Origin: Helicobacteraceae bacterium
Lineage (GTDB): Bacteria; Campylobacterota; Campylobacteria; Campylobacterales; Sulfurimonadaceae
Direction of reading: 5' to 3'
NCBI GenBank assembly: GCA_021163845.1
Contig: JAGGTH010000075.1
Coordinates: forward strand, 1 to 44,189
DNA length: 44,189 bases
Notes under the pieces: generated by a model
Databases searched by the model: none
What the model saw: the letters and a program-made list of their open reading frames with translations, nothing else
Told to the model about the DNA's origin: nothing
Program-made: the position numbers and the translations under genes
Shown: piece after piece, positions 16,201 through 28,700 of the stretch
How the letters are laid out: every line of letters begins with the position of its first letter
Numbering within the stretch: position 1 is the stretch's first letter

Positions 16201-17720
16201 ATTTGCAGATGCCTGTGATGAGTGGCTATGAGGCGACCAACTTGATACGAGAGATCGATAAGGATATCCCTATCATTGCTCTTACAGCAGCTGCGATGAT
16301 CGAAGATAGAGAAAAAGTTTTAGCCTCTGGGATGAACGATCATCTTGCAAAACCTCTAGAGAGTGAACAACTCTATAAAGTACTTGTCAAACATCTTGCA
16401 AACGTAGATGTAACGCATCTAAGAGATCCAGGTGAGAGTGAAGACTCCCTCATCCTCGATCAGCGCTATTTACATAAGAACTTAGGTTCCCAAGAGCTTA
16501 TTGATAGATTGTTACAAAAGTTTTTGAAGCAACTCGAAGGTGAGTTTAACTCCATTGATGCAAGTATCATCAACAATGATGAAAATGCAGCGGCTCTTGT
16601 CCATACACTCAAAGGGATAAGTGGTAACTTGGGTGCGAAAGATCTTTACCGTATATGTCAAAAGATCGATGAAAAATATAAGATGGATACGATGATACTC
16701 AGCGATGAGATCCAAGAGCTTCGCAAAGCGATCGTCGCGGTAAAAGAAAAGATCGCTACTCTTTATGAAACAAAACCCTTGGTACAAAAAGACTCTGTCG
16801 CTGTGCAAGCGGAGAGTGTCAAAAGAGCAACAGTGCTTATTGTCGATGACTCTGTTACAAATATAGAGATACTTGTAGAACTCTTAAAAGATGACTATAA
16901 GATCAAAGTGGCGAAAAATGGAGCAAAAGCGCTAGAAATTGCTAAAAAATCAAATGATATTGATTTGATCCTTTTAGATATCGTGATGCCTGATATTGAT
17001 GGATATACAGTGTGTAAAGAGCTCAAAACTGATGAGAGAACCCATGGTGTGCCTATTATTTTTATTACAGGAAATGATATGCCAGAGGATGAAGAGTATG
17101 GGCTTCGTCTAGGTGCGATCGATTATATTAAGAAGCCATTTCATCCCACGATCGTAAAGATGCGTGTGCAAAATCATGTCAACACAAAGCTCAAAAGTGA
17201 TATGCTCGAACAGCTCTCTATGTATGATGGACTCACACACATCCCAAACAGACGCTTTTTTGATGAACGCTATACTTCACTCCAAAAAGAGGCAGTGGAT
17301 GCATATAAACCACTTGCAGTGATGATGTTGGATATTGACTATTTTAAGCCATATAACGATAATTATGGACATGGAAAAGGGGATGAGACATTGATCAAAG
17401 TCGCTGCAGCACTTCAAAGTACTCTTAAACGTCCAGAAGATCTTGTTGCACGTTATGGTGGAGAAGAGTTTGTTGTTGTCCTTCAAGATATCTCACTCGA
17501 GGGTGCTAAAAAAGTAGCGGATGAACTCGTGAAAAATGTTGCATCCCTTAACATAGAACATAAGTACTCCCAGACAGCACCGTATGTTACTGTGAGTGTA
17601 GGACTTGCCTATAAAGATGCTCATGATGTGATCTCTAAAGAGCAACTCCTCAAACAAGCTGATGATGCGCTGTACTTAGCAAAAGAAAAAGGGAAAAACC
17701 GATATGCTACAAATTCTTAA
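13260..17720 (+). CDS. CBS-PAS hybrid histidine kinase fused to HPt, receiver and diguanylate cyclase
   Basis: 1486 residues, no membrane segment. Domains: four CBS motifs in two pairs (about 1-260); three PAS-type sensor domains (about 270-400, 405-540, 545-660), the first interrupted by a Cys-rich insert (ECASKR...CSTC); HisKA with His686 (NMSHEIRTP); HATPase (about 785-905, DSGIGIE, GSGLGL); receiver 1 with Asp981; HPt with His1115 (HTLKG); receiver 2 with Asp1240; GGDEF (GGEEF 1400-1404) with an intact RxxD inhibitory site (RPED) five residues before it. It therefore holds a whole phosphorelay, kinase to receiver to HPt to receiver, ending in c-di-GMP synthesis. CBS pairs usually bind adenine nucleotides, so it may read energy charge. 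AGGAG lies 12 bp before the ATG, rather far. Its end overlaps the next gene by 17 bp. Confidence 0.92.
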   Translation: MQYPKLFSIASQNVVSLDHKKSLKEAIALMEEHDIRDVIISDVKGYKILTATQLLFLKMQKTPLEISLSEIDLPEVLSLGKEATLLDGLHAIKNDTEHVCIVEEKRLLGIVSYTDIAKHLDPDLLAQNQTVAEMIQSSEVLIVPEETSLEALLPRLIQTRHKSAIVSTDKGYGIITQKDIIKALNSGYDFHTSVTCVMSIPLFCILDSLSIAEALELSRKKNFKRVVVQNSSGEIIGILGQKDLINTYYNQWYMILKEHQGELERKNSQLELLADELPNGMFIVSSDGVIEKANHTASKILGFLKEELEGKEFISLFECASKRLCNQDQKKLLTCSTCNEDVSFAECVLLDALGQKKEHRGEEILVTKSGALITIEYSVKPLNNHDYESSIFLFHDISEKVKAQRELEFEHTLFVGGPVMSIEWQVTEGWPMSFVSKNCESILGYTSEEMLQSSFNYNTLIHPDDLEKTHREVSQYIQSDVESFEQSYRLKRKDGIYRWFYDFTKIHRNSDGEAISLQGYLLDQTQLKEVQEQLQKNEDMLRTIYDILPIGISITDPEGNIVDCNRASEELLGITKEEHLSRHFAGKAWRIIRPDMTTMPSSEFASVIALEQKRAVLDVEMGIVKSEGITWILVSAMPVKNPDFGVVIVYIDITQSKETKRMLVEAKEMAEQANRAKSSFLANMSHEIRTPMNGILGLSELLLDTSLDTKQQKMLSHLSKSANMLLDIINDILDYSKIEAHKLLLEYRDCDLLEFVEHLEELFTPQAQAKQLEFKIHTSQDIPAVIRTDELRLLQVLSNLIANALKFTHHGAVDVEISLAQQIDESKAVLYFEIKDSGIGIEKEDMKKLFSPFTQADISITRNYGGSGLGLVISQRVLEAMGSELHVKSEVGKGSTFSFELTVDTKKDLEDKKLLQHTNEIDRVEFLGVHVLLVEDNEINQEVATMMLERLGVAVDVASNGKEGVQLFERDKEKYSAILMDLQMPVMSGYEATNLIREIDKDIPIIALTAAAMIEDREKVLASGMNDHLAKPLESEQLYKVLVKHLANVDVTHLRDPGESEDSLILDQRYLHKNLGSQELIDRLLQKFLKQLEGEFNSIDASIINNDENAAALVHTLKGISGNLGAKDLYRICQKIDEKYKMDTMILSDEIQELRKAIVAVKEKIATLYETKPLVQKDSVAVQAESVKRATVLIVDDSVTNIEILVELLKDDYKIKVAKNGAKALEIAKKSNDIDLILLDIVMPDIDGYTVCKELKTDERTHGVPIIFITGNDMPEDEEYGLRLGAIDYIKKPFHPTIVKMRVQNHVNTKLKSDMLEQLSMYDGLTHIPNRRFFDERYTSLQKEAVDAYKPLAVMMLDIDYFKPYNDNYGHGKGDETLIKVAAALQSTLKRPEDLVARYGGEEFVVVLQDISLEGAKKVADELVKNVASLNIEHKYSQTAPYVTVSVGLAYKDAHDVISKEQLLKQADDALYLAKEKGKNRYATNS

Positions 17721-20700
17721 GAGACGTTTTAACTGGATCGTCTCCCTTTTTTATATTCTTGTTTTAGGATTTATCCTCTTTTTGATGCACACCCTCAAAG
17801 AAAACGCGATACAAGAATATAAAGAGGAGCAAAACACAAAGCTCTCTCAAAACTTTCAAACACAACTCGTCGCACTTATAGAAGAAAAAGAGGAAGCAAC
17901 CCTTGCTATGGCTGTCTCTTTAGCTCAAAATGATCTTTTTAAAGAGGTACTCAAAACAAAAGATCGCTCCCTTTTAGATCTTGAGAAGATCTCAAAAAAT
18001 TATAGTCTCAGCACTGTGTATAAAAATGTTTGGATTCAACTCATTGATGCAAAGGGTAAGAGCTTTATGAGAAGCTGGAGTGATGCGCAAGGAGACAATA
18101 TTTATGAATTGCGTGAAGATATACGTCAGATGCTTCAAACTAAGAGAGTGCAAAGTAGCCTTAGTGTTGGTAAATATACGCTCTCTTTTAAATCTATGGT
18201 GCCCCTTTTTGATGGCAAAGAGTTTTTAGGGATTGTTGAGATCATCACCCATTTCAACTCCATAGAAAAAAAGCTCAAAAAGTTAGGATACGATGCGGTA
18301 GTGCTCGCAGATAAAAGGTATGAAAAAAACCTGACACATGCTGTCACAAAGCATTTTATTGATGGTTATTATGTGGCAAACTTTCAACTCAATCATAAGC
18401 TAACAGATCTGCTTGAGACAAAAGGTGTAGAGTATTTTTTGGATACAGAAAAGTTGTACTTTCCACATGATAGCACACATGTGGTTTTGACACACTCTTT
18501 TTATGATACTTTGCATCAGCCTTTAGGACATGTGATCGTCTTAGCTACAGATACGATAGACTTAGAGAATATTGATGCTATCGAGATGATGTATATCCTT
18601 TTTGCTTTTATCGCATTTTTGTTTTTGAGTGCTTTGCTCTATTTTTCCCTTGACAAAGATATCTTGAGTAGAGTGATCCAAAGTGGGACGTATGATAAAC
18701 GACTTATAGTTGTCATGCTTGTACTTTTTTCAATTTTTATGGGTATCACTTATTTTTTACTCATGGTGGAAAAAGAGCAAAAAACGACACAGTTCTTGAC
18801 ACAATACACCCAAAAAAAAGAGTATGACTATCAACATGTTTATGAAAAATATAAAGATCTGGCGACACTTTTTTTTGAGACAAAGATTGACTCACAAGAG
18901 GTTAAAGATATTCTTTTATTAAAAGATCAAGATCTCGCGCGCGAGAAACTCTATACACATCTTCACGATACGTATAATAATTCACTCAAATACAATATTA
19001 AACAGCTTCATTTTCATACCCCTTCAAACAAGAGTTTTTTACGCTTTCATCGACCAGAAAAATATGGAGATGATCTGAGTGGTTTTCGCCAGACGGTGAG
19101 TTATGTCAATCAGATGAAAGAGCCAATAGATGGCTTTGAAGAGGGGAGGATCTACAATGGATTTCGTTTTGTTTTTCCACTTTTTAATGCAGAGACTTAT
19201 TTAGGAAGTGTGGAGGTCTCTTTTTCAGCGCTCTCAATGCTCGAGGAGTACATCCATAGCTTTGGCGTAAAAGCAGCTTTTTTTATGAAAAAAAGTGCCG
19301 TTGAGAAAAAGGTGATGCTTGATGAATATGAAAACTATATACAAAGTCCTCTCAAAGATTATTCTTATGAAAAGCAGATCAATAATAAGCTCCAAATCGA
19401 GGATGCGGCGATCAGGTTTTGTAACAAAAAATCAAGTCTACTAGAAGAGATCAACGCCAAAGCTCTAGAGGGAAAAGCTTTTAGTATGTACTTTTGTGAT
19501 AAAAAAAGAGTGGTGAGTTTTGTCCCTGTCTTCAACCCTGTGACGAAAGAGAATGTTGCACTCTTAGCTGTGAGCAGTTATGATGGATTTTTAGAGGAAA
19601 AAGAGTTTTATACATACGCTATCTTTATAACATTGATGCTTTTGAGTGCGGTGGTATTTTTGTTTATCTACAGAGAGCTTGTAAGTAAAAAACAACTCAA
19701 AGAACTCAATGAACAGCTAAATGATGCACAGAAGATAGCCCATTTAGGGAGTTGGAATCTAGATATCGTGGCAAATGAACTTTATTGGTCCGATGAGGTG
19801 TTTGAGATCTTTGAGATCGATAAAGAGAGGTTTGCTGCGAGTTACGAGGCTTTTTTAGAGACCGTACATCCAGAGGATAGAGAGTTGGTGTATAAGAGCT
19901 ATGAAGATTCGTTAATAAGCCAAAAACCTTATAGTATCGAGCATCGACTCCTATTTCCTGATGGTCGTTTAAAATATGTACAAGAGCGTTGTGTCAATGT
20001 ATATGATGCAAATCAAAATCCTTTATATTCAAGTGGAACGGTCCAAGATATCACAGAGAGAAAACTCATAGAGATCGCCCTGAGTAATGCTAAGAGACAA
20101 GCAGAAGAAGCCTCTAGAGCAAAATCTCAGTTTTTGGCAAATATGAGCCATGAGATACGAACGCCGATGAATGCGGTGATAGGGCTAGGATCACTCTTAG
20201 AGGATATGGACCTTGATCCAAAAGCCAAAGAGATGCTACGCAAGATGAACGGCTCTTCACAGATGCTCCTTCGCATACTCAATGATATCTTGGATTATTC
20301 CAAAATAGAAGCAGGGAGACTAGAGCTTGAGAGTAAAAGTTTTGTACTAGAGAATCTTGTATCTCAACTCGATGTGATGTTTTCTGAGAGTGCGCACCAA
20401 AGAGACTTGGAACTTGTATTTGCTTTGGATGAAGATCTCCCCTATAAAGTCAAAGGGGATGAGTTTCGCCTTGGGCAAGTTTTGGTCAACCTTTTTTCTA
20501 ATGCGATTAAGTTTACAAGTAAGGGGCAGGTCAAACTATCAATAAAACTTGAGAGCACAAAAGGTACATCCCAAGCCTCTCTCTCTTTTGTGGTAGAAGA
20601 TAGTGGGATAGGGCTAAATCAAGAACAGCTTGAAAAGATATTTGAACCCTTTATGCAAGCGGATGTATCTACGACCCGTAAGTATGGGGGTACAGGGCTT

Positions 20701-21465
20701 GGTCTTGTGATCTGTAAAAATATTCTCGAAGCGATGGGCTCACAAATAAAAGTACAGAGCACTCCAAAACAGGGGAGTCGTTTTAGTTTCGTGCTTGCTT
20801 TGGATGTAGAGGAGTGGCAAAAGCCATCACAAGAAAGATCTCAAGAACTCAAACAAAACAAGATGCAAGATATAGGTGCGCTCAAAGGGCTTTATGTACT
20901 TCTCGTAGAAGACAATGAGATCAATCAAGAGGTCGCGACTATGATCCTAGAGAGTGCAGGGATGCAAGTAGATATTGCTTCTAATGGTGAGGAGGGAGTG
21001 GAACTCTTTATGCAAAATCAAGAGCGCTACAGCGCGATACTGATGGATCTACAGATGCCTGTTATGAGTGGCTATGAAGCAACAAAAAAGATACGAGAAT
21101 ACGATAAAGAGATCCCTATCATTGCACTTACAGCCGCGGCGATGGTGGAGGATAAGCAAAAAGTTTTAGAAGCGGGGATGAATGATCACCTAGGCAAACC
21201 AATAGAGAAAGAGGATCTTTATGAGGTACTCAAAAATCATATAGATTTTAGCAAAGCAAAACAAAATCCTCCTCTAGACCTAGAACCAATCAAAGCGCAA
21301 TTACGACAAGGGACACTTTTAGAGCAGACCGTACTTCATGATCTTTATGAAAAACTTCAAGTAATTCTTTCAGCAGAGTCACTACAAAAGTTCCAGAGTG
21401 CTATAGAACAGTATGATTATGATGAGGCACTCGATCAGATCCAAAAGTGGAGCAAAGAGAAATGA
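17704..21465 (+). CDS. Membrane hybrid histidine kinase with two tandem periplasmic dCache-like sensors
   Basis: 1253 residues. Membrane helices at about 12-29, 294-314, 333-354 and 637-657 place two separate sensory regions in the periplasm: residues 30-292 and 355-636. Both look like double-Cache (dCache_3-type) domains; the second has the family hallmark [20 protein letters not shown] domain (about 675-795), HisKA with His816, HATPase (about 915-1030, DSGIGL, GTGLGL) and a receiver with Asp1115 follow. There is no HPt. A helical tail (about 1190-1253) ends in [11 protein letters not shown]. Residues 1067-1197 are encoded by DNA identical to that in the next gene. It overlaps genes on both sides (17 bp and 4 bp). 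The ligand is unknown; dCache domains commonly bind small metabolites. Confidence 0.9.
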   Translation: MLQILKRRFNWIVSLFYILVLGFILFLMHTLKENAIQEYKEEQNTKLSQNFQTQLVALIEEKEEATLAMAVSLAQNDLFKEVLKTKDRSLLDLEKISKNYSLSTVYKNVWIQLIDAKGKSFMRSWSDAQGDNIYELREDIRQMLQTKRVQSSLSVGKYTLSFKSMVPLFDGKEFLGIVEIITHFNSIEKKLKKLGYDAVVLADKRYEKNLTHAVTKHFIDGYYVANFQLNHKLTDLLETKGVEYFLDTEKLYFPHDSTHVVLTHSFYDTLHQPLGHVIVLATDTIDLENIDAIEMMYILFAFIAFLFLSALLYFSLDKDILSRVIQSGTYDKRLIVVMLVLFSIFMGITYFLLMVEKEQKTTQFLTQYTQKKEYDYQHVYEKYKDLATLFFETKIDSQEVKDILLLKDQDLAREKLYTHLHDTYNNSLKYNIKQLHFHTPSNKSFLRFHRPEKYGDDLSGFRQTVSYVNQMKEPIDGFEEGRIYNGFRFVFPLFNAETYLGSVEVSFSALSMLEEYIHSFGVKAAFFMKKSAVEKKVMLDEYENYIQSPLKDYSYEKQINNKLQIEDAAIRFCNKKSSLLEEINAKALEGKAFSMYFCDKKRVVSFVPVFNPVTKENVALLAVSSYDGFLEEKEFYTYAIFITLMLLSAVVFLFIYRELVSKKQLKELNEQLNDAQKIAHLGSWNLDIVANELYWSDEVFEIFEIDKERFAASYEAFLETVHPEDRELVYKSYEDSLISQKPYSIEHRLLFPDGRLKYVQERCVNVYDANQNPLYSSGTVQDITERKLIEIALSNAKRQAEEASRAKSQFLANMSHEIRTPMNAVIGLGSLLEDMDLDPKAKEMLRKMNGSSQMLLRILNDILDYSKIEAGRLELESKSFVLENLVSQLDVMFSESAHQRDLELVFALDEDLPYKVKGDEFRLGQVLVNLFSNAIKFTSKGQVKLSIKLESTKGTSQASLSFVVEDSGIGLNQEQLEKIFEPFMQADVSTTRKYGGTGLGLVICKNILEAMGSQIKVQSTPKQGSRFSFVLALDVEEWQKPSQERSQELKQNKMQDIGALKGLYVLLVEDNEINQEVATMILESAGMQVDIASNGEEGVELFMQNQERYSAILMDLQMPVMSGYEATKKIREYDKEIPIIALTAAAMVEDKQKVLEAGMNDHLGKPIEKEDLYEVLKNHIDFSKAKQNPPLDLEPIKAQLRQGTLLEQTVLHDLYEKLQVILSAESLQKFQSAIEQYDYDEALDQIQKWSKEK
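20902..21295 (+). repeat. 394-bp receiver-coding direct repeat, copy A
   Basis: Base-for-base identical on reading to 23583-23976, offset 2681 bp, and in the same reading frame. It encodes most of the receiver domain and the linker LDLEPIK of the second kinase. Confidence 0.95.
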
Positions 21466-24140
21466 AAGCGATACTTGTTTTATTTTTAAGTGTACTTACT
21501 CTTTATGGGGCACCAAGTTTTGAAGAGATTTTTGAAAAACATACAATGGCAATGCTTCTTATTGATCCTCAAAGTGCAGAAATTGTTGACGCAAACAAGG
21601 CAGCTATAGAGTTTTATGGTTATGAGAAAAAAGAGCTTTTGGCAAAGAAGATCACACAGATCAACCTTTTTACTTCCCAGCAGATACAAGAAGAGATGCA
21701 AAGGGCAAAGCAGGAAAAAAGAAACTACTTTCTTTTTCGTCACAAACTAGCGAACGGCGAAATCAAACGTGTAGAGGTTCGTAGTGTTCCTTTTGACTTT
21801 CAAGGCAGGGTATTGTTACTCTCTTTTGTGCAAGATATTAGTCAAGAGCGATTTCAACAAGAAGATATATGGCATTATCAAAAAACTTTGGAGGAAACGC
21901 TTGAGCAAAAAACACAGTTGATAGTGGTTGTCTTCTTTGTCGCGCTTCTTTTTTTGACTCTTCTGTTTTTACTCTATAGAGCTAAAAAGAAAGTTCTTGA
22001 AAATAAACTTGTGCTCTCCCAAAAACATTTTTTAGAAAATATTGTCGAGGGGATACACCACGCTATTATTGTCACTGATACAAAAGGGCATATTATTCGT
22101 TGTAATCAAAAAGTTTACGAGATGCTTGGATATACCCAAGAGGAACTTCTTGGAAAAACTCCTGAGATCTTTCATGATAAAGAACAGATGCAACAAAGAG
22201 CACAGGACTTAAGTAGAAGACTTGATAAAGAGGTGCAGGTGGGTATTGAGCTTTTTGTTCTTCAATCACAAGCGAGTAGTAAAAGTGTAGAGGAATGGAA
22301 CTATATTACAAAAGATGGAGAACACTTAGAAGTTGAGCTCTCTGTGAGCCCCCTTAAAAATATGGATGGTGTGATAGAGGGATATATAGGTGTTGCAACA
22401 GATATAAGCCAAACCAAGGCAAATTTAGAGGAGCTTGAGAGCTTTTTTACGGTCAATCTTGATCTTTTGTGTATCGCTACGCTCGATGGAGTTTTTCTCA
22501 AAACAAATAAAGCATGGAATGATATTCTAGGTTATGATAGAGATGAGATAGAGGGAAGAAAGTTTTTAGACTTTATTCACCCTGAGGATATAGAAAAAAC
22601 TCTTGAAGCGATGTCACAGTTAGGTCAAGGGAAAGATGTGTCAGAGTTTATGAACAGATACCGTTGTCATGATGGTTCTTATAGATATATCGAGTGGCGT
22701 TCACATCCCAAGGGAGATCATATCTATGCAGCTGCACGTGATATAACAGAGCGTAAAAGAGTAGAGGATGCTCTAAGAGAAGCAAAAAGTGCAGCCGAAG
22801 ATGCCCTCAAAGCAAAGTCGCAATTTTTGGCAAATATGAGCCATGAGATACGCACCCCAATGAATGCTATTATAGGCTTTGGTTCACTTTTAGAAGAGAT
22901 GGATCTAAGAGCAGATCAAAAAGAGATGCTCCATAAAATGAATAGCTCTTCAAAGATACTCTTAAAAATTTTAAATGATATTTTAGACTATTCAAAAATA
23001 GAGGCAAGAAAATTAGAATTAGAACAAAAATGTTTTGCTATAGCAGATGTGATCTCACAGCTTGAAGTGATGTTTTTAGAATCCGCTAAAGAGAAGGGAA
23101 TAGAGTTTGGATGTTTCCTTGATAAAGAGTTGCCTCCTCAGGTAATAGGGGATGAATTTCGATTGGAACAGGTGTTGATAAATCTGTGTTCTAATGCGAT
23201 AAAGTTTACCAAAAAAGGGGAAGTGAAAGTCTCCATTGAGCTTCTTGAGAAGCTAGAAGATTCTTTTTATCGTCTTCGCTGGAGTGTGCAAGACAGTGGT
23301 ATAGGGATGAACAAGGCACAGCTTGCAAGACTTTTTGAGCCGTTTATGCAGGCGGATAGTTCTACGACTCGTCAATACGGCGGAACAGGTTTGGGGCTTG
23401 TGATCTGTAAAAATATCTTAGAGGCGATGGACAGTAACTTAGAGATTCAAACACAAGAGGGGAAGGGAACCCTTTTTAGTTTTGAATTGAAGATGAAGTT
23501 GTGCGATGAAGGGGAACGCCGATCTGTAGACAATACGCTCTCGAGCCAAAATACACAGACGCTTCAAGGCTTATGTATTCTCCTCGTAGAAGACAATGAG
23601 ATCAATCAAGAGGTCGCGACTATGATCCTAGAGAGTGCAGGGATGCAAGTAGATATTGCTTCTAATGGTGAGGAGGGAGTGGAACTCTTTATGCAAAATC
23701 AAGAGCGCTACAGCGCGATACTGATGGATCTACAGATGCCTGTTATGAGTGGCTATGAAGCAACAAAAAAGATACGAGAATACGATAAAGAGATCCCTAT
23801 CATTGCACTTACAGCCGCGGCGATGGTGGAGGATAAGCAAAAAGTTTTAGAAGCGGGGATGAATGATCACCTAGGCAAACCAATAGAGAAAGAGGATCTT
23901 TATGAGGTACTCAAAAATCATATAGATTTTAGCAAAGCAAAACAAAATCCTCCTCTAGACCTAGAACCAATCAAAGAGAAACTGCGCCAAGGAGCGCTTT
24001 TGCAGCAGAGTGTCCTTGAGGAACTTTATGAAAAACTCCAAACGCGTATTTCAAACGAAGCACTCGAGAGTTTTAAAGAGGCGATAGCAGATTTTGAATA
24101 TGATGTGGCATTGGCACAGATACAAAAGTGGAAAGTTTGA
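21462..24140 (+). CDS. Hybrid histidine kinase with periplasmic PAS domain
   Basis: 892 residues from the ATG at 21462, which overlaps the previous stop (ATGA). This start gives a clean signal peptide ([16 protein letters not shown]); the in-frame GTG 15 bp earlier does not. Residues about 17-135 form a PAS domain ([19 protein letters not shown]) that must lie in the periplasm, since a membrane helix follows at 152-173. Two cytosolic PAS domains (about 180-310 and 320-435), HisKA with His461, HATPase (about 560-675) and a receiver with Asp756 follow, then a helical tail ending [11 protein letters not shown]. No HPt is present, so phosphate must pass to an HPt elsewhere, most simply those of the first or fourth kinase. 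Residues 708-838 come from the 394-bp repeat shared with the preceding gene. Confidence 0.9.
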   Translation: MKAILVLFLSVLTLYGAPSFEEIFEKHTMAMLLIDPQSAEIVDANKAAIEFYGYEKKELLAKKITQINLFTSQQIQEEMQRAKQEKRNYFLFRHKLANGEIKRVEVRSVPFDFQGRVLLLSFVQDISQERFQQEDIWHYQKTLEETLEQKTQLIVVVFFVALLFLTLLFLLYRAKKKVLENKLVLSQKHFLENIVEGIHHAIIVTDTKGHIIRCNQKVYEMLGYTQEELLGKTPEIFHDKEQMQQRAQDLSRRLDKEVQVGIELFVLQSQASSKSVEEWNYITKDGEHLEVELSVSPLKNMDGVIEGYIGVATDISQTKANLEELESFFTVNLDLLCIATLDGVFLKTNKAWNDILGYDRDEIEGRKFLDFIHPEDIEKTLEAMSQLGQGKDVSEFMNRYRCHDGSYRYIEWRSHPKGDHIYAAARDITERKRVEDALREAKSAAEDALKAKSQFLANMSHEIRTPMNAIIGFGSLLEEMDLRADQKEMLHKMNSSSKILLKILNDILDYSKIEARKLELEQKCFAIADVISQLEVMFLESAKEKGIEFGCFLDKELPPQVIGDEFRLEQVLINLCSNAIKFTKKGEVKVSIELLEKLEDSFYRLRWSVQDSGIGMNKAQLARLFEPFMQADSSTTRQYGGTGLGLVICKNILEAMDSNLEIQTQEGKGTLFSFELKMKLCDEGERRSVDNTLSSQNTQTLQGLCILLVEDNEINQEVATMILESAGMQVDIASNGEEGVELFMQNQERYSAILMDLQMPVMSGYEATKKIREYDKEIPIIALTAAAMVEDKQKVLEAGMNDHLGKPIEKEDLYEVLKNHIDFSKAKQNPPLDLEPIKEKLRQGALLQQSVLEELYEKLQTRISNEALESFKEAIADFEYDVALAQIQKWKV
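23583..23976 (+). repeat. 394-bp receiver-coding direct repeat, copy B
   Basis: Second copy of 20902-21295. The flanking kinase core and C-terminal tail differ clearly in DNA and protein, so the identity has sharp edges. Confidence 0.95.
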
Positions 24141-24162
24141 ACTATAAAACAAAAGGCTCGAG

Positions 24163-25779
24163 ATGAAAAAAATACTTATAATAGATAACTCTAATGTCAC
24201 AATCTCTTTGTTTAAAAAAATACTTACTAAAGAGTTGGGTATGGAGGTGTTGGTTTCAAAATCTATTGAAGATACAAAAGAGTTACTCTCCGAGCATAAC
24301 TTTTTTATGGCTATTACAAATCTTTATCTCCTTGGTGTGAAGGGGAATGAAAACTTGGATATTTTAGCCTCATATAAAGTTCCTACAATCTTATTTAGCT
24401 CTCAGATTGAATCTGAGCTTTTAGAAGATGATAGGTATCCCAATGTCATAGATTATGTCTTTAAAGATGCAAATGGGATCAAATATATTACGCGATTGAT
24501 CGAGGCTATAGAATACTGTTCGTATAAAAAAGTTTTACTCATTGATGATTCAGCTACTACACTCAGCCTCACAGAAAAGATGTTAAAGAAGATTTCCTTG
24601 CGAGTACTCAAGGCAAAAGATGGAGTAGAAGCTTTTGAGATGCTTGAAACCCACAACGATATATCCTTGATACTGAGTGATTATCACATGCCAAACATGA
24701 ACGGTTTAGAGTTTGTAAAAAAGTTTAGATCAGAGATCAAAAATGCAGACATTCCAGTACTCATAGCTACTTCAGAGCTAGACCAAGCTATCAAAATTCA
24801 ATTTTATAAATATGGAGTCAACGACCTTATCCAAAAACCCGTTTTAGAAGAGGAGTTGAAGTTTAAACTTATCAATACATTTTTAGATAAGAAGCGATAC
24901 GAAGAGAACCTTGCAAAAAGTGAGATGATAGAGAACTATGTGATCACTTCGCGCACAGACACAAATGGCATTATTATGAATGTGTCAAAAGCTTTTTGTG
25001 AGATAAGTGGCTATAGCAAAGAGGAACTTGTGGGGCAAAACCATAAAATCTTACGACATCCTGATATGCCAGATGCTCTGTATGATGCTATGTGGAACAC
25101 TATCACATCAGGCAAGGTATGGAGAGGAGAGGTGAAAAATCTTAAAAAAGATGGTGAGTACTATTGGGTAGATGCCATTATCGAGCCACTTTTTGATAAT
25201 GAAGAGAATATCAAAGGCTACTACGCTATACGACTTGATATCACAAATAAAAAGAAGATAGAAGAGATTAGTATTACAGATGGACTTACCAATATCTTTA
25301 ACCGTAGACACTTTAATGAAACTTTTCCAAAAGTTATTAAAGGGGCTCAAAGAGGTGATGGGCTCGTTTGTTTCTTGCTAATGGATATAGATCACTTCAA
25401 ACAATACAACGATAACTACGGACACCAAGCAGGGGATGATGTGCTTATACAGTTTGCCGCTTGTTTAAAAGCAAATCTCAAAAGAGCCGATGATATCGCC
25501 TTTCGTCTTGGTGGAGAGGAGTTTGGGATCGTTTATAAAGCAGATGACAAAGGGAGTGCCCTAGAGTTTGCCAAGGAGATACGCCAAAAAATAGAAGATC
25601 TTCATATGAGACACGAATACAATAGTGCAAGTGAATATGTCACCGCATCCATGGGTCTTGTATGCAAAAGTGCAGATGAGATGAAAGATATCGATGCAAT
25701 ATTTAAAGAGGCGGATGATCTGCTCTATGAGGCAAAGAAAAGTGGACGAAATCAAGTAAAATTAGCAAGCAATAGCTAA
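24163..25779 (+). CDS. Two-receiver PAS diguanylate cyclase response regulator
   Basis: 538 residues, soluble. Receiver 1 (1-120) has Asn53 where the phosphate-accepting Asp is expected (AITNLYL), so it is probably not phosphorylated. Receiver 2 (about 122-245) is intact with Asp173 (LSDYHMP). An Aer-type PAS (about 255-365) contains ILRHPDMP and a following Trp, the positions linked to FAD binding in E. coli Aer. A GGDEF domain (about 370-535) has GGEEF 450-454 and a RADD inhibitory site. The layout resembles PleD (pseudo-receiver, receiver, GGDEF) with a PAS inserted. It would turn kinase phosphate, and perhaps redox state, into c-di-GMP. An AAAGG site lies before the ATG, 22 bp after the previous kinase. 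Confidence 0.92.
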   Translation: MKKILIIDNSNVTISLFKKILTKELGMEVLVSKSIEDTKELLSEHNFFMAITNLYLLGVKGNENLDILASYKVPTILFSSQIESELLEDDRYPNVIDYVFKDANGIKYITRLIEAIEYCSYKKVLLIDDSATTLSLTEKMLKKISLRVLKAKDGVEAFEMLETHNDISLILSDYHMPNMNGLEFVKKFRSEIKNADIPVLIATSELDQAIKIQFYKYGVNDLIQKPVLEEELKFKLINTFLDKKRYEENLAKSEMIENYVITSRTDTNGIIMNVSKAFCEISGYSKEELVGQNHKILRHPDMPDALYDAMWNTITSGKVWRGEVKNLKKDGEYYWVDAIIEPLFDNEENIKGYYAIRLDITNKKKIEEISITDGLTNIFNRRHFNETFPKVIKGAQRGDGLVCFLLMDIDHFKQYNDNYGHQAGDDVLIQFAACLKANLKRADDIAFRLGGEEFGIVYKADDKGSALEFAKEIRQKIEDLHMRHEYNSASEYVTASMGLVCKSADEMKDIDAIFKEADDLLYEAKKSGRNQVKLASNS

Positions 25780-25788
25780 GGAATAGAT

Positions 25789-28700
25789 ATGCAAAAAAAA
25801 GATGATATTCAATTTAAAGAGCTCTTTGAACTTTTTCCAGATGCTGTTGTGCTCATAGATACTACAACGAAGTTACCTGTGATGTATAATAAAGTGGCTT
25901 ACACACAGTTAGAATACGAAGAGAGTGAGTTTGCACAGATCTCTATCTCAGACTATGAAGCATTAGAAAACCCAGAACAAACAGCCAAGCATATAGAGAA
26001 TATCATCAAAAATGGGCGAGATGATTTTGAAACGCAGCACAAAACAAAAAATGGAAAAATTTTAGATATTAGGGTGACTGTTTTAATCAACATGATAGAG
26101 GAGATACCACACTTTTTGTGTGTATTTAGAGATATTACTGAGCAGAAAAACTTACAAAGAGAAATAGATAAGCAAAGTAGATTACAAAGAGAATTTCAAG
26201 AAAAGATTAAAAGAGAAAGAGATGCTGTAGATTTTATTCTTGAAAATACTGTTGGTGGGTATTGGGATTGGGATTTGGTAAACAACACGGAGTATTTAAG
26301 CCCTACATTTAAAAAGATGTTTGGTTATGAAGATCATGAGATGCAAAATGCCCCAGAATCGTGGATGAAGATAATTTTTAAAGAAGATCTTGAAAAAACA
26401 TTGAAGCTTTTTGATTTGCATGTAAAGAGTAGAGGTGAAGTGCCTTTTATAGGTGAAGTAAGATATCATCACAAAAATGGCTCAACGGTTTGGGTCGTTT
26501 GCTCTGGAACAGTGGTAGAATGGGATACAAATGGCAAGCCTTTACGGATGTTAGGAAGCCATGTGGATATTACGCAAAGAAAAGTGATAGAACAAAATCT
26601 AAGAGAGAGTGAACAACGCTTTAGTGATGTGGCAGAGGCTTCTGGAGAGTATATTTGGGAGCTTGATGCAAAGGGTGAATATAAATTTTTAACCAAACCC
26701 TTTGAGGAGATGCTAGGTTATAGTGTGCAAGAGGGCTTAGGCAGAACCCCTTTTTCTTTTATGCCAAAAGAAGAAGAGATAAGAGTTGGTGCGTATTTTA
26801 TCAATGAAGTAGCTGCTAATGGAGTTCCTTTTAGAGGGCTTGTACATCAGTCAATCACAAAAGAGGGCAATATCATCTGGCAAAAAGTAAATGGCTTGCC
26901 TATGTTTGATAGCAGTGGAAATATTATTGGTTATAGAGGTGCGGCACTTGATATTACGAATGAAAAAAAGGTGAGGGAGGAACTTGAGGCCGCAAAATTA
27001 AAAGCAGAATCTGCAAGTAAGGCAAAAACAGAGTTTTTAGCCAATATGAGTCATGAGATCCGTACACCTATGAATGCTATTATAGGGCTTGGTGATGTTT
27101 TAAATGATATGCTTCATGAAGAAGAACATAAAAATATTCTTTATAAGATCAATAGCGCTTCAAAAATGCTCTTGAGTGTTATCAATGATATTTTAGATTA
27201 TTCTAAAATAGAAGCTGGCAAACTTGAACTAGAACATCAAAGCTTTTCTTTTGAAGATGTGTTAGAGCAACTCAAAGTGATGTTTGAACAAAAAGCTTCT
27301 CAAAAAGGTCTCGAACTCTATTTTCACCTCCGAGATAAGATCCCCTCCATGCTTTATGGTGATCAACTAAGGCTCACGCAGGTGTTGACAAATCTACTCT
27401 CCAATAGTATTAAGTTTACAAGCCAAGGAAATATAGCCCTAAAGATAGAACTCAACCAAATAATAGAGCATCAAAAAGTACGATTGGATTTTAGTATACA
27501 AGACACTGGGATCGGGATGAATCAAGCTCATATCGATAAACTCTTTGAGCCTTTTACTCAGGCAGATAGCTCTACGACACGAAAATATGGAGGAACAGGT
27601 CTTGGACTTGTTATCGTCAAGAATACTTTAGAGGCTATGGGTTCAGAAATACAGGTGCAAAGTACAGAGAATGTGGGCACAAAGTTTAGTTTTACTATTG
27701 ACTTTGATATGGTCGCATGTGATCTTGAGCGACAAAGAGAGAAAAATTTTTTACAAAAGGTCCTGATAGTGGATGACCAAGAGATATCCAGAGAGGTTTT
27801 AAAAGATATGCTCTTTGAGTTTGAATGCTCTTTTGATGAGGCAAGTAATGGAGCTGAAGCTATAGAATATGTACTCCAAGCAGATGCAAAAGATGAACCT
27901 TATGATCTTTTACTCCTAGACTGGAATATGCCACTTTTAAACGGAGTACAAACAGTACAAAAACTTCAAGATCTCCAACAAAAAGGGGAGATTCGATCAA
28001 AAATACCTACGGTGTTTATGATAAGTGCATACGCAACAAAAGAGATAGATCTAGACTCCATTGCAATTGATTGTTTTATCTCCAAGCCTGTGACTCCATC
28101 AAACCTTTTAAATGCGATAGCAGATGCAAAAGGTGGAGAAAAGAGACGGCGTAAACACCTAGTAAAAGAGAGTAGTCCTGATCTGAGTGCGCTTTATATT
28201 TTGATAGTAGAAGATAATGAGGTCAATCAAGAAGTGATCTCTATGATGCTAGAAAAAGTGGGTATAAGCTACGAGATCGCAAATAATGGAAAAGAGGGTG
28301 TAGAGAAGTTTTTAGAGAACAAAGAAGGCAATAAAAAGAGCTTTGATCTCATACTTATGGATCTACAGATGCCTGTTATGAGTGGCTATGAAGCAAGCAA
28401 AAAAATACGAGAATATGATTTAAAAGTACCTATTATCGCCTTGACTGCCGCTGCGATGATAGAAGATAAAGAGAGGGCTTTAGCTGTGGGTATGGATGAA
28501 CACATAGGCAAGCCAATAGAGAGAGCTGAACTTTATAGGGTTATTTCTAAACTCACAAAGAAACAGATCCAAAGTAAAGAGACAAAAAGAGATAAAGAGT
28601 CTATTTTGGATATACGATATCTCCAAGAAACACTTTCTTCACAAGAACTTATTCGCTCTTTGCTTTTGAAGTTTCAAGCACAACTTCTTCATGGTGAGTT

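Noticed and set aside
11474-18947. GC-rich palindrome TCTCGCGCGCGAGA at 11475-11488 and 18933-18946
   Set aside because: Both copies encode Leu-Ala-Arg-Glu-Lys with the same codons in unrelated genes; two copies are not enough to argue for a site.
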